From Zetaproteobacteria bacterium CG06_land_8_20_14_3_00_59_53 (lineage in GTDB: Bacteria; Pseudomonadota; Zetaproteobacteria; Mariprofundales; Mariprofundaceae), in the NCBI GenBank assembly GCA_002779605.1, contig PEWE01000030.1:62001-126000 (forward strand): a stretch of 64,000 nt of DNA. Reading direction: 5' to 3'. The notes beneath the pieces were generated by a model, which worked only from the letters and a program-made list of their open reading frames with translations, had not been told where the DNA came from and did not search any database. Numbering within the stretch: the stretch's first letter is position 1; the number at the start of each line of letters is the position of its first letter. Shown here piece after piece: positions 19,298 through 29,097 of this stretch. The translations under genes were made by a program, and so were the position numbers.

Positions 19298-20095
19298 CTA
19301 GTTACCTTTTTCCTTGGCGAATTTTCTCGCAATACGATTCTGCCCGGCAAGCACCTTATCGACCAGTCGGGGAAAAAGCATATTGATCCCCACGAACATC
19401 GATTCGGGAAATCCGATGTAGACCTCCTTACGATCATTTTCAACAGCTTTAAGAATCTTGCCTACCACATGTTCGGGATCGTCCATATTCATGCCGGTTT
19501 CGGCACCCATGCGCATGATGCGGCCCGTGTTGAGCGGGGTCTTCACTGCTCTGGGCGCCACATACATTACCTTTACATCGGTATCATACAATTCACGGCG
19601 CAGTGCCTCGGAGAAACCGCGCAGGCCGAATTTACTGGCCGAATAAGCCGAGAAATAGGCAAATCCAATGGAACCGAACACCGAACCGACATTGATAATC
19701 CGCCCGTCGTTGCGCTCCACCATGCCGGACAGCAGATGCCGCGTCAGTCGCATCGCACCAAGCAGGTTGACCTCAATAATACGATCCATCAAATCGACAT
19801 CTTCATCCTCAAAACAACGAAAACTCATCATGCCGGCCAGATTGATCAGCACATCGATCCTGCCGAATGCCTGCTTCGCAGCATCGGCAACAGCCAGACA
19901 CCCTTCGGCGGAAGACAGGTCTCCTGCAATGGTCTTGCTGTGCTTGATGCCGACAGAAACCTTCTTGAGGGCCTCTTCATTGGCATCCACCAGCACGACC
20001 CGCGCACCTCGTTCAGCAAGACGCGCTGCCAGCAAACTTCCGATACCACCGGCTGCCCCGGTCAGGACGATATTCTTGTCACGCAACTCCATCAC
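19298..20095 (-). CDS. Short-chain dehydrogenase/reductase (SDR)
   Basis: 'NIVLTGAAGGIGSLLAARLAERGARVVLVDAN', 'YSASKFGLRGFSEALRREL'. Confidence 0.93.
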   Translation of the reverse strand: MMELRDKNIVLTGAAGGIGSLLAARLAERGARVVLVDANEEALKKVSVGIKHSKTIAGDLSSAEGCLAVADAAKQAFGRIDVLINLAGMMSFRCFEDEDVDLMDRIIEVNLLGAMRLTRHLLSGMVERNDGRIINVGSVFGSIGFAYFSAYSASKFGLRGFSEALRRELYDTDVKVMYVAPRAVKTPLNTGRIMRMGAETGMNMDDPEHVVGKILKAVENDRKEVYIGFPESMFVGINMLFPRLVDKVLAGQNRIARKFAKEKGN

Positions 20096-20769
20096 TGTAC
20101 TCCCGACAATGTAGTCAGGGGCAAACTGCGAAATACATCACCGTAAAGCTTGTACATCATGCGGGCACAGTGGATTACCGACTGCTTATCGTCCTCTTCC
20201 ACCAGCTGATTCATCAGCTTTTCGTAGAAATCCACATGGCTGACATCCAGAGAACCGTGCGAGGTCAAATAGGAGAACGCCTTCTCGGGAAGACCCAGCG
20301 AGGTTTCGATACGCTCGGCAGCCTGAGTAGCCAGCGACACGCTGGTTCCTTCAAGCACAAGCACCATGCCGAAGAAACCCACAGGGTTGCGGCGATGGAT
20401 AATATCGTAGGCATAAGCGACCATCATTTCGGTTTCGGCATGCGGCATACCATGCCGTACAGCCTCTTTATCGCCGCCACAGGCTGCAATGTCGTTCAGA
20501 ATCCACTCCTGATGGCCCATTTCCTCTTCGATGTATTCACCGATGGCTGTACGCAACCATTCCAGACGACCCGGCAACGCACCGCCGCACGCCATCAGCA
20601 ACGGGATGGTATGCTTGACGTGATGGTAAGCCTGACCGAGAAAAGCAATGTAGCTTTCCAGTGTAATATCACCTGCCGCACCATTCTGGATAAACGGAAT
20701 CGACAGCAGTTCCCTGCGAGCATCCTCGGTTGCTGCCAGCAATTCGTCATAGAATTGTTGTTGACTCAT
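20092..20769 (-). CDS. TenA/PqqC-like haem-oxygenase-fold (iron-containing redox) protein
   Basis: 'SYIAFLGQAYHHVKHTIPLLMACG', 'YIEEEMGHQEWILNDIAACGGD' typical of the family. Confidence 0.8.
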   Translation of the reverse strand: MSQQQFYDELLAATEDARRELLSIPFIQNGAAGDITLESYIAFLGQAYHHVKHTIPLLMACGGALPGRLEWLRTAIGEYIEEEMGHQEWILNDIAACGGDKEAVRHGMPHAETEMMVAYAYDIIHRRNPVGFFGMVLVLEGTSVSLATQAAERIETSLGLPEKAFSYLTSHGSLDVSHVDFYEKLMNQLVEEDDKQSVIHCARMMYKLYGDVFRSLPLTTLSGVQ

Positions 20770-20770
20770 A

Positions 20771-22279
20771 TCATTCTCCGTAAATGGAATTCATTCGTTC
20801 GCCATAAACCTTCAAAATGGCTTCGCGACGAGGTCTGCCTGTGCCCGTAAACAGGCCGTTCGCAACTGAGAACGGTGCATCGGCAAGCAGCCAGCGACTG
20901 ATACGCGCATAATCCGGCAATTGGGCATTGGCAGCGTCGACGCATTGTTGCACACGGTTTTTATCGACGCCATCCCGAGGAGTCAAGACCGCCACATTGA
21001 ATGGCCGTGACTCACCGAACACAACGGCCTGAGCAATACCCGGCTGGATAGTCAGTTCGCTTTCAACCCATTCGGGCGACACATTGCGCCCGAATGCCGT
21101 GATAAAAATATGTTTCTTCCGACCGGTGATATGCAAAAATCCGTCATCATCCAGATGGCCGATATCCCCGCTGGCATACCAGCCGTCCTGCGGGGCCGTG
21201 CCGGGCTGTCCCAGATAGCCCGAGAACAGCGCACCGCCGACCATGATCTCGCCGTCATCGGCGAATTTCAGACGCACATGCGGCAGGGGCTTACCGACGG
21301 CTCCGGCCTGTACCGCGCCCGGCGAATTCACCGCCACCACACTACCGGCCTCAGACAAGCCATAACCCTCGAATACCGGCAGGCCGAGCGCTTCCGCCTG
21401 CTGCAACTGCTGCAGGGAAACCGGCGCACCGCCGACCGCCGCATAACGAAGCTTCACCGGGCGCTTACCGGAGGCGTGGACTGCGGCGACCAGGGCCAGC
21501 AGCATCTGAGGAATCAGAATGATCGTGGCAATCTCATGCTTGATCAGCGCACCCAGAAACACTGCAGGATCAAGACCTGAGGAACCCTTCAGACCGACCC
21601 CCGCAAGCCCCGGCAACACACAGGTCGATCCGGTCAGCAAGGGTACGTAAACACCGCCGATATTCTCCAGCAACGTGGCCAGCGGCAGGGCACAAAGATG
21701 CCGGTCGGCAGCCTCGGCGGCACAAGCCTGCTGAAGCGAAGCCGCCACGGTTTCCATGGACTGCAGGCTCAGACAGACCCCCTTGGGGTCGCCCGTGGTG
21801 CCGGATGTGAAGGTCACCTTGGCCACGCCCTCCGGAATCAGCCCTGCTTTGGCCGGCGGAAGCCGGAACAGACTAACGCTGCGCCCAGCCAGTTCCGCCT
21901 GTTGTTCGTCCTCAACCGCCACAGCGATGGCTGCCAGCATATAGCGCAGTGATTCGGGCTGGTCGGTGATGATCAATTCGATGCCGGCGGAGGCGATCAG
22001 ATGGGCGATCTGACGCGGTGAGAAGAACAACGGAAGGGGCACACAGGGAATCGAGGCATGCAGCACCGCCAGATCGGCAACCACCCATGCCGGGGTGTTG
22101 TCCATCAGTAGGCCGACCGCAGCAGGTGAGCCCTGTTGCAGGATTCCTGCCGCACGCTCGATCTCCGCATGCAGGGCGGCATAGCCCGTATCGTTGCCCG
22201 CGCCGTCGGAAAGCGCTGCCTTGTGCGGCTCGGTTTGTGCAAAATGCCGGACGGACTGCAATACCTTCAAAGCCATCAT
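20771..22279 (-). CDS. AMP-binding acyl ligase (ANL superfamily)
   Basis: 'VTFTSGTTGDPKGVCLS', 'YGLSEAG', 'YASGDIGHLDDDGFLHITGRKKHIFITAFGRNVSPEWVE'. Confidence 0.93.
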   Translation of the reverse strand: MMALKVLQSVRHFAQTEPHKAALSDGAGNDTGYAALHAEIERAAGILQQGSPAAVGLLMDNTPAWVVADLAVLHASIPCVPLPLFFSPRQIAHLIASAGIELIITDQPESLRYMLAAIAVAVEDEQQAELAGRSVSLFRLPPAKAGLIPEGVAKVTFTSGTTGDPKGVCLSLQSMETVAASLQQACAAEAADRHLCALPLATLLENIGGVYVPLLTGSTCVLPGLAGVGLKGSSGLDPAVFLGALIKHEIATIILIPQMLLALVAAVHASGKRPVKLRYAAVGGAPVSLQQLQQAEALGLPVFEGYGLSEAGSVVAVNSPGAVQAGAVGKPLPHVRLKFADDGEIMVGGALFSGYLGQPGTAPQDGWYASGDIGHLDDDGFLHITGRKKHIFITAFGRNVSPEWVESELTIQPGIAQAVVFGESRPFNVAVLTPRDGVDKNRVQQCVDAANAQLPDYARISRWLLADAPFSVANGLFTGTGRPRREAILKVYGERMNSIYGE

Positions 22280-22911
22280 CTACCCCGCTGCTCTCGCAAA
22301 TGTCGTTTGCCTTCCTGCAGGCCCACGCGCCACAAGGGTTGCAACACCTCGCGGGCAAAGCGCAGCGCCCAGTATCCCTTCATGATATTGCCGCTCATCA
22401 CCACCGGATCGGTCTCATAGTAAGTGCCCCAGCGTTTGCGCTGTTCGGCATCCAGTCTGGAGGCATCGGCGGGGCAGATGATCTGGGTTTCGATACCGAG
22501 ACGGCGGAAACCGTTGCGCAGCATCTTCACGCCGGTGAACACGCACCAGGTATAACCCATACCGGAGAGATAGGCGGTCCAGGCTGTGATGCCGGCGCGA
22601 CCGGTTCCGGGATGGGAATCGGCCATATTGCCGACCTCGACAATCGCATCGCGGGAAACCGGATGGCCATACATATCGGAAAGCACCTGATCGACAGGCT
22701 TGTCGAGATAGGTTTCAAGAAACAGGCGGCCGTCACTGGCCGGACGATAACCGGCAGCCGCGATGGTTTCGCCTGCATCGGTGTACAGACGCAGCAAATG
22801 CGGCATGAAATGACTTACATCGGCACCGTATTTATCAGCAAACCGCTCGTGGATGAATCCTTCCACCGCCCGGCGTTGCTCATGCCCGATATCAACAAGC
22901 TCGATTTTCAT
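22276..22911 (-). CDS. Thermostable-hemolysin-family protein
   Basis: MKIELVDIGHEQRRAVEGFIHERFADKYGADVSHFMPHLL...AIVEVGNMADSHPG...LSGMGYTWCVFTGVKMLRNGFRRLGIE; AGGAAG RBS before the 22911 start. Confidence 0.75.
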   Translation of the reverse strand: MKIELVDIGHEQRRAVEGFIHERFADKYGADVSHFMPHLLRLYTDAGETIAAAGYRPASDGRLFLETYLDKPVDQVLSDMYGHPVSRDAIVEVGNMADSHPGTGRAGITAWTAYLSGMGYTWCVFTGVKMLRNGFRRLGIETQIICPADASRLDAEQRKRWGTYYETDPVVMSGNIMKGYWALRFAREVLQPLWRVGLQEGKRHLREQRGR

Positions 22912-23245
22912 CCTGCTTCCTATACCCCGATTACGCCAAGCTGAAATCGACATGAAACCGCTGAGCAGCGAGATGTATTTTGCCGTTCGCGGCAAAACCT
23001 TCGGGGAGGATTCTATTGCAAGCTCATGCATCTCGGGGTGTTCCCATCCCTGACCAAGCATGTCCTTTTCCCTTCGATTCGGGATGGTATCGCGCACTTC
23101 AGACAAAGTCATCGCCGTAACGTAGCCGTATTATGCTGCATAGGCGTGACAGCGCTCACAAAGCCGGCAGGTCGGCGCCCACGGCGGGGCAGGCCTGAAC
23201 CATCAACACTTGCACCGCACCCAGTGCATGTCAGGCTGCGCCGCC

Positions 23246-24370
23246 ATGTCCGCCCTTCAATTCGAGATTCTGGCCCGCGCAGAGGGCAGCTTTGCCCGTC
23301 GAGGCCGCATGCATCTTGCGCACGGCAGCATTGAAACCCCGACCTTCATGCCGGTCGGCACACAGGCCACGGTGAAGAGCATGACGCCGCACGATCTGAC
23401 CGGGCTCGGTGCGCAGATCATCCTCGGCAACACCTACCACCTGATGCTGCGTCCCGGCGGCGATCTGATCGAGAAATTCGGCGGCCTGCACGGCTTCATG
23501 GGCTGGAACGGGCCGATCCTCACCGACTCCGGCGGTTTCCAGGTCTGGTCGCTGGGCGATCTGCGCAAGATCGAGGAGCACGGCGTGCGCTTCCGCTCGC
23601 ATATCGACGGCTCGGAATTCTTCCTCGGCCCCAAAGAGAGCATGCATATCCAGCGCCAGCTGGGCAGCGATATCGTCATGAGTTTCGACGAATGCACCCC
23701 TTACCCGGCGGAAAAAGAGCAAGCGCGTGCCTCGATGCTGATGTCCATGCGCTGGGCGCGCGAATGCCGCGAGCACCTGCCGGTGAACGATACGCAGGCG
23801 CTGTTCGGCATCGTGCAGGGCGGCATGTACGGCGATCTGCGTCTGGAATCGTTGCAGGAACTGCTCGATATCGGCTTTGAGGGCATCGCCATCGGCGGGC
23901 TTTCGGTCGGCGAGCCGAAGGACGAGATGATGGGCATGCTCGATGCGCTGGCAGCCCACCTGCCGCAGGCTCAACCGCACTATCTGATGGGCGTGGGTAC
24001 ACCGGCCGATCTGATCGAGGGTATCGATCGCGGCATCGACATGTTCGATTGCGTCATGCCGACCCGCAATGCGCGCAACGGCACCCTGTTCACCGACCAT
24101 GGCACCTTCAACATCAAGGCATCGCGTTTCAGGGAGGATGCGGCACCGATCATGGAAGGCTGCGAATGCTATACCTGCCGCCATTTTTCACGTGCCTATC
24201 TGCGCCACTTGTACATCAGCCGCGAGCTGTTAAGTTCGAGGTTGAACACCATGCACAATCTTCACTACTATTGCGCGCTCATGCGACGGGCGCGGATGGC
24301 CATCGAGGAGAATCGATGGGCAGGTTTCCGCGATCAGTTCCTGTCCACCTACCATGCAGGTGCCGCATAA
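23246..24370 (+). CDS. tgt: Queuine tRNA-ribosyltransferase
   Basis: '[21 protein letters not shown]', '[13 protein letters not shown]', C-terminal Zn-site '[20 protein letters not shown]'; start chosen at MSALQFE. Confidence 0.96.
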   Translation: MSALQFEILARAEGSFARRGRMHLAHGSIETPTFMPVGTQATVKSMTPHDLTGLGAQIILGNTYHLMLRPGGDLIEKFGGLHGFMGWNGPILTDSGGFQVWSLGDLRKIEEHGVRFRSHIDGSEFFLGPKESMHIQRQLGSDIVMSFDECTPYPAEKEQARASMLMSMRWARECREHLPVNDTQALFGIVQGGMYGDLRLESLQELLDIGFEGIAIGGLSVGEPKDEMMGMLDALAAHLPQAQPHYLMGVGTPADLIEGIDRGIDMFDCVMPTRNARNGTLFTDHGTFNIKASRFREDAAPIMEGCECYTCRHFSRAYLRHLYISRELLSSRLNTMHNLHYYCALMRRARMAIEENRWAGFRDQFLSTYHAGAA

Positions 24371-24410
24371 ATGAGGGCAGACTGCATGCACATTCGGGAG
24401 AATTAAACCT

Positions 24411-24776
24411 ATGAACCACATCAACCGTTTTCTTGGTCGCACGATCACCCGGAGCGCTGCGGCAGCCGGCATTCTGCTGGCCCTGTCGCCGAACGCACTG
24501 GCGGCAGGCGAATCGGCAGGCGGCGGCATCGCCCAGCTGGTCCCGCTGATCCTGATCATCGTCATCTTCTACTTCCTGCTCATCCGTCCGCAGCAGAAGC
24601 GTTTGAAGGCACATCAGGCGATGATCAACGAGCTGAAGAAGGGCGACAAGGTCGTCACCTCCGGCGGCATACTCGGCACCGTGCAGGACGTCAAGGAAGA
24701 TACCGTGCGCATCGATATCGCTGAAAACGTGCGTGTGACTGTCAAACGCGACACCATCACCTCTCTGGCCGACTGA
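24411..24776 (+). CDS. yajC: Preprotein translocase subunit YajC
   Basis: 'IVIFYFLLIRPQQKRLKAHQAMINELKKGDKVVTSGGILGTV'. Confidence 0.96.
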   Translation: MNHINRFLGRTITRSAAAAGILLALSPNALAAGESAGGGIAQLVPLILIIVIFYFLLIRPQQKRLKAHQAMINELKKGDKVVTSGGILGTVQDVKEDTVRIDIAENVRVTVKRDTITSLAD

Positions 24777-24822
24777 TCGGACTGCTTTAAAGGTCCGCGA
24801 AAACAGAATCAAAGGAAGTACC

Positions 24823-26403
24823 ATGCACGCATATCCACGTTGGAAACTCTGGCTGATACTTGCCGTACTGATTGTATCGACCATGGGCAGCCTGCCTAAT
24901 CTGACTTCGCCTCCGTCATGGTGGCCGGCCGGCCTGAGCAAATCGCTGAATCTCGGCCTTGATCTGAAGGGCGGCGTACATCTGGTGCTGGATGTGGATG
25001 TCGATAAAGCTGTCGAGCGTAGTGTTGAAGAGGATGTGGACTCGGCCCGTCAGGCCCTGCGCGGCGGAAAAATCCGCTACAACTCGCTAGAGGCCAAGGG
25101 CACGACCCTGAACATCCGGATCAAGGATGCCGCAGAATCCGTACAGGCCGCCAAGCTGCTGAGTGATGCTCTGCCGGGGTATGTGCAGGTCGATCAGGGG
25201 GAAGGTCATTTCCTGCTGACCATTATCAAGGCCAATGCCACTGAAATCAAGAAATTCGCCATTGATCAGGCCATCGAGGTAATACGCACCCGTATTGATG
25301 CGCTGGGTACCACCGAACCGGTTATCGTCAAGCAGGGAGACACCCGCATTCTGGTGCAAATCCCCGGCTATGAGGATACGGCCCACGCCAAGAGCCTGAT
25401 CGGTCGTACCGCCCAGCTGGAGTTCAAGCTGGTGGATGAGAAAGGCGATCTGGACAAGGCCCTGCAGGGTAATATCCCGGCCGGCGATATTATCATGTAT
25501 GGCGCCACCGAAACACGCGCCGGCGAAACCTACAAACAGCCTTACCTGTTGATGAAGCGCACCGAACTCTCCGGCACCGAGGTTTCCGATGCGCGCGTTT
25601 CCATTGACTCACGCTTCAATGAATATGCGGTCACCCTGAAATTCAACGGCAAGGGCGCACGCAAGTTCGACCGCCTTACCGCAGCCCACGTCGGTGAGCG
25701 TTTCGCCATCATTCTCGAAGGCTCGGTGATGTCTGCACCGGTGATTCGCGAACGTATCTCCGGTGGTTCGGCGCAGATTACCGGAAGCTTCTCACCTGCC
25801 GAGGCACATGATCTGGCCATTGTACTGCGTGCCGGAGCGCTTCCCGCCCCGGTCAAGGTGGTCGAGGAGCGCTCTATCGGACCGAGCCTCGGCAAGGACT
25901 CCGTCGATCAGGGCCTGAACTCCATCATCATCGGCAGCATTTTCGTGCTGATCTTCATGGGCGTGTACTACCGCGCCTTCGGTATCGTGGCTAACGTCGC
26001 GCTGCTGTTCAATATGCTGCTGATTGTTGCCGCCATGAGCATGATCGGCTCCACACTCACCCTGCCCGGCATGGCCGGCATCGTGCTGACCATCGGTATG
26101 GCGGTGGATGCCAACGTGCTTATTTTCGAGCGCATCCGTGAGGAACTCGCACTTGGCAAAACTCCGCTCGCAGCCATCGACGGCGGCTACGACAAGGCGC
26201 TATCCACCATCGTCGATGCCAATATCACCACCCTGATCGCCGCCATCGTGCTGTTCCAGTTCGGCACCGGACCGGTCAAGGGCTTCGCCGTAACCCTGTC
26301 TGTCGGCATCATCGCCTCGATGTTCACCGCCATCATGGTGACGCGCGCCATCGTCGCCCTGTCGCTGGAGAATCGCGGCCGCATCGAAAAACTGAGCATT
26401 TAG
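24823..26403 (+). CDS. secD: Protein translocase subunit SecD
   Basis: 'LNLGLDLKGGVHLVLDVD', 'GMAVDANVLIFERIREE'. Confidence 0.97.
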   Translation: MHAYPRWKLWLILAVLIVSTMGSLPNLTSPPSWWPAGLSKSLNLGLDLKGGVHLVLDVDVDKAVERSVEEDVDSARQALRGGKIRYNSLEAKGTTLNIRIKDAAESVQAAKLLSDALPGYVQVDQGEGHFLLTIIKANATEIKKFAIDQAIEVIRTRIDALGTTEPVIVKQGDTRILVQIPGYEDTAHAKSLIGRTAQLEFKLVDEKGDLDKALQGNIPAGDIIMYGATETRAGETYKQPYLLMKRTELSGTEVSDARVSIDSRFNEYAVTLKFNGKGARKFDRLTAAHVGERFAIILEGSVMSAPVIRERISGGSAQITGSFSPAEAHDLAIVLRAGALPAPVKVVEERSIGPSLGKDSVDQGLNSIIIGSIFVLIFMGVYYRAFGIVANVALLFNMLLIVAAMSMIGSTLTLPGMAGIVLTIGMAVDANVLIFERIREELALGKTPLAAIDGGYDKALSTIVDANITTLIAAIVLFQFGTGPVKGFAVTLSVGIIASMFTAIMVTRAIVALSLENRGRIEKLSI

Positions 26404-26419
26404 GAAGCAGGTAAATACC

Positions 26420-27364
26420 ATGCAACTGATCAATCCGAACACCCACATCGACTTTATCGGTCGCCGCAAGATCGCCATGGCTGCTTCCGGCCTGCTCATC
26501 GCGCTCTCTATCGGCCTGTTGATCTTCAAGGGCCTGAACTTCGGCATCGACTTCACCGGCGGAACGCTGGTCGAGGTGCAGTTCAGCAAGGCACCGCAGA
26601 TCTCTGAAATCCGTGAAAGCCTGACCCCCGCGGGCTACAGCCAGGCCATCATTCAGGAGTTCGGCTCACCGGAAGAAATCATGATCCGCGTGCAGAATCA
26701 GGACGGTCAGGAATCCGCTGCCATCAGCACCGCCATTCTCGATGCGCTTGGCAAGGGCTTCGGTGCCGATGCCGTGGAGATGCGCCGCGTGGAGTTCGTC
26801 GGTCCGCAGGTGGGTGATGAACTGACCCGCGCCGGCATCATGGCCGTGCTGATCGCCATGCTGGCGATTCTGGTTTATGTGACGGTGCGCTTCGAGCTGC
26901 GCTTTGCGCTCGGTGCCGATGCCGCCCTGCTGCACGACGTGACTATCGTGCTCGGCCTGTTCGCGCTGACCGGCAAGGAATTCACCCTCCCCGTGGTCGC
27001 CGCCCTGCTGACCGTGATCGGTTACTCGCTGAACGACACCATCGTGGTGTTCGACCGCATCCGTGAAAACTTCGCGGCCAACCGCAAGAAGAAGCATCCG
27101 GATGATGAATCGCTGGTGGTCAACACCTCGGTCAACCAGACCCTTTCCCGCACCATCATGACCTCGTTCACCACCGTGCTGGTGGTATTCGCGTTATTCT
27201 TCCTGGGCGGCGAAGTGATCCACGATTTCGCCTTCGCGCTGATCGCCGGCATCCTTGTCGGTACCTATTCCTCCATCTATATCGCCAGCCCCGTCATGCT
27301 GGCCATGCACGGCACCTTCAAGATGGATGAGGACGAAGCCAAGCGGCTCGAGGCACGCCCCTGA
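26420..27364 (+). CDS. secF: Protein translocase subunit SecF
   Basis: 'GLNFGIDFTGGTLVEVQF', 'GYSLNDTIVVFDRIREN'. Confidence 0.97.
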   Translation: MQLINPNTHIDFIGRRKIAMAASGLLIALSIGLLIFKGLNFGIDFTGGTLVEVQFSKAPQISEIRESLTPAGYSQAIIQEFGSPEEIMIRVQNQDGQESAAISTAILDALGKGFGADAVEMRRVEFVGPQVGDELTRAGIMAVLIAMLAILVYVTVRFELRFALGADAALLHDVTIVLGLFALTGKEFTLPVVAALLTVIGYSLNDTIVVFDRIRENFAANRKKKHPDDESLVVNTSVNQTLSRTIMTSFTTVLVVFALFFLGGEVIHDFAFALIAGILVGTYSSIYIASPVMLAMHGTFKMDEDEAKRLEARP

Positions 27365-27417
27365 GCCTGAACATCGGCGGCGATGTCCAACTCGGTGGCG
27401 GCGGTCGCGGGGTACTC

Positions 27418-27762
27418 ATGTTCCGCGGCTACGATGATAACTACCTGCAACTCGACGAGCGCCGCATCACCAGCAGTCTGGTGCTGCACCGCAACGAAAT
27501 CACCGCACCGTGGGGCCCGGAAAAACTCTCCGAACTGACACCTGAGCATCTGGCGGCGATTTTCTCACACCCGCCTGAAGTTCTACTCATCGGCACAGGC
27601 CGCCGAACCACCTTCCCCGACCCTGCCGTGATGCAGGCGCTGGACGATGCCCACATCGGCTACGAATTCATGGATTCCAGGGCTGCCGCGCGCACCTACA
27701 ACATCCTTGTGGAAGAAGGCCGCGAAACCTCCGTCGCCATGCTTCTCCCCGGCGTCAGCTAA
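27418..27762 (+). CDS. Mth938-like domain protein
   Basis: 'PPEVLLIGTGRRTTFPDPAVMQALDDAHIGYEFMDSRAAARTYNILVEEGR' characteristic; true start could lie upstream (in-frame from about 27364). Confidence 0.8.
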   Translation: MFRGYDDNYLQLDERRITSSLVLHRNEITAPWGPEKLSELTPEHLAAIFSHPPEVLLIGTGRRTTFPDPAVMQALDDAHIGYEFMDSRAAARTYNILVEEGRETSVAMLLPGVS

Positions 27763-28296
27763 CCCCCCTCTCTCCTCAACTTCACAGGCTCATTCAGGTG
27801 TCGGACCGACGCCCGACACTCCGCAATATGTCTTGCTGCGCACGCCCATGTTGATGATACCTGGCAAGATGGAGCAAAACATCCAGAACCATGAAGCTGT
27901 CAGCAGCAATCGCTACATTGCCGTTGCCACGCATCATCACCGCCAACTGCACCCGGATGACGGGCGCGGCAAAGAAGCAGGGTCAGATACCAACCCTTGA
28001 TGCTGTCATCCATGCGGCGCCCGCAGGGGCTTTGCGCCTGCGATCATTAGCGATTCCCGGAAACATCGCTTCTGAAAATATGACGGCTATGCCTTGGTGA
28101 ATAGACGATCAAGCCTGAAGCAAGGATGGAATCCGCCACAGTGGACAACGATGACACGCGTTTGACGGAATGTCCTATTGACAGCGTATTTCAGCTTCTC
28201 GTCACACAAACATCACCTGCCACCGACCACTGCTTATCACCCGGACGTTCGATTGATTACCCGAGCCTTTCTTATTCCTTGACTTACGACGTATAA

Positions 28297-28311
28297 TGAT
28301 AATGATTATCG
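28297..28311 (+). promoter_or_regulatory. Putative Fur box
   Basis: TGATAATGATTATCG matches 14/15 of the 7-1-7 Fur motif TGATAATNATTATCA; 25 nt upstream of the TTG start at 28336 and near a TTGACT -35-like hexamer at 28279. Confidence 0.75.
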
Positions 28312-28335
28312 TTAGACATACACAAGGAGGAAGGA

Positions 28336-29097
28336 TTGAATAGTCGTCAGACGACACACTGCCGGAGTGCCATAGCAATCACATTGCTGACACTATCAAT
28401 GAGCGAAGTGGCCCATGCGGTTACGGTGTATTCGCCTTTGGTGCAGAAGGGCGAAGTGGAGATAGAATATCAGGTGGATGTTAACCGCGATGGCGATCCT
28501 GCCGTGAACAATAGCAGCAAGCATCAGATTGAGATCGCTTACGGCGTGACCGAGGAATGGAAATCAGCCATCAATGCCGTCTATCTGGACCCGGCGACAA
28601 GCGGTTTCGCCTATGACCGTCTGAAATGGGAGAACATCTACCAGTTGTTCGAGCATGGTGAACGCTGGCTGGATGCCGGTCTGTACTTCGAATATCAGAT
28701 TCCGGATGCGAAGAAAAATGCTCCGGATGTGGCCGAGATAAAAATCCTGTTGCAGAAATCTCTGGGCTCACAGGGATATATCCCGTCCATGAAACACACC
28801 TTTAATGTCACCGTGAAAAAGGAACTTGGCGCACTGGCGACGCAGGCAACGGCGCTGAGTTATGCATGGCAGAGCAAATGGAAGTATACAGAGGAATTCC
28901 GTCCCGGCTTCGAGGCCTACGGCAGTATGGGACCTGTCGGCAACCTCAATTCGCCCAGACAGCAGTCGCATCAACTCGGGCCTGTGCTCTTCGGAGAGGT
29001 GGCACACCGATTCGAATATCAACTGGGGTACCTCTTCGGCCTTACCCAGGGAAGTGTTAACGGAATGTTCAAGCTGGTTCTCGAACTCAAGTTCTGA
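28336..29097 (+). CDS. Predicted outer-membrane protein, Fur-box-associated, TTG start
   Basis: RBS AAGGAGGAAGG then TTG; signal peptide ...ITLLTLSMSEVAHA; amphipathic barrel strands ending 'MFKLVLELKF'. Confidence 0.7.
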   Translation: MNSRQTTHCRSAIAITLLTLSMSEVAHAVTVYSPLVQKGEVEIEYQVDVNRDGDPAVNNSSKHQIEIAYGVTEEWKSAINAVYLDPATSGFAYDRLKWENIYQLFEHGERWLDAGLYFEYQIPDAKKNAPDVAEIKILLQKSLGSQGYIPSMKHTFNVTVKKELGALATQATALSYAWQSKWKYTEEFRPGFEAYGSMGPVGNLNSPRQQSHQLGPVLFGEVAHRFEYQLGYLFGLTQGSVNGMFKLVLELKF

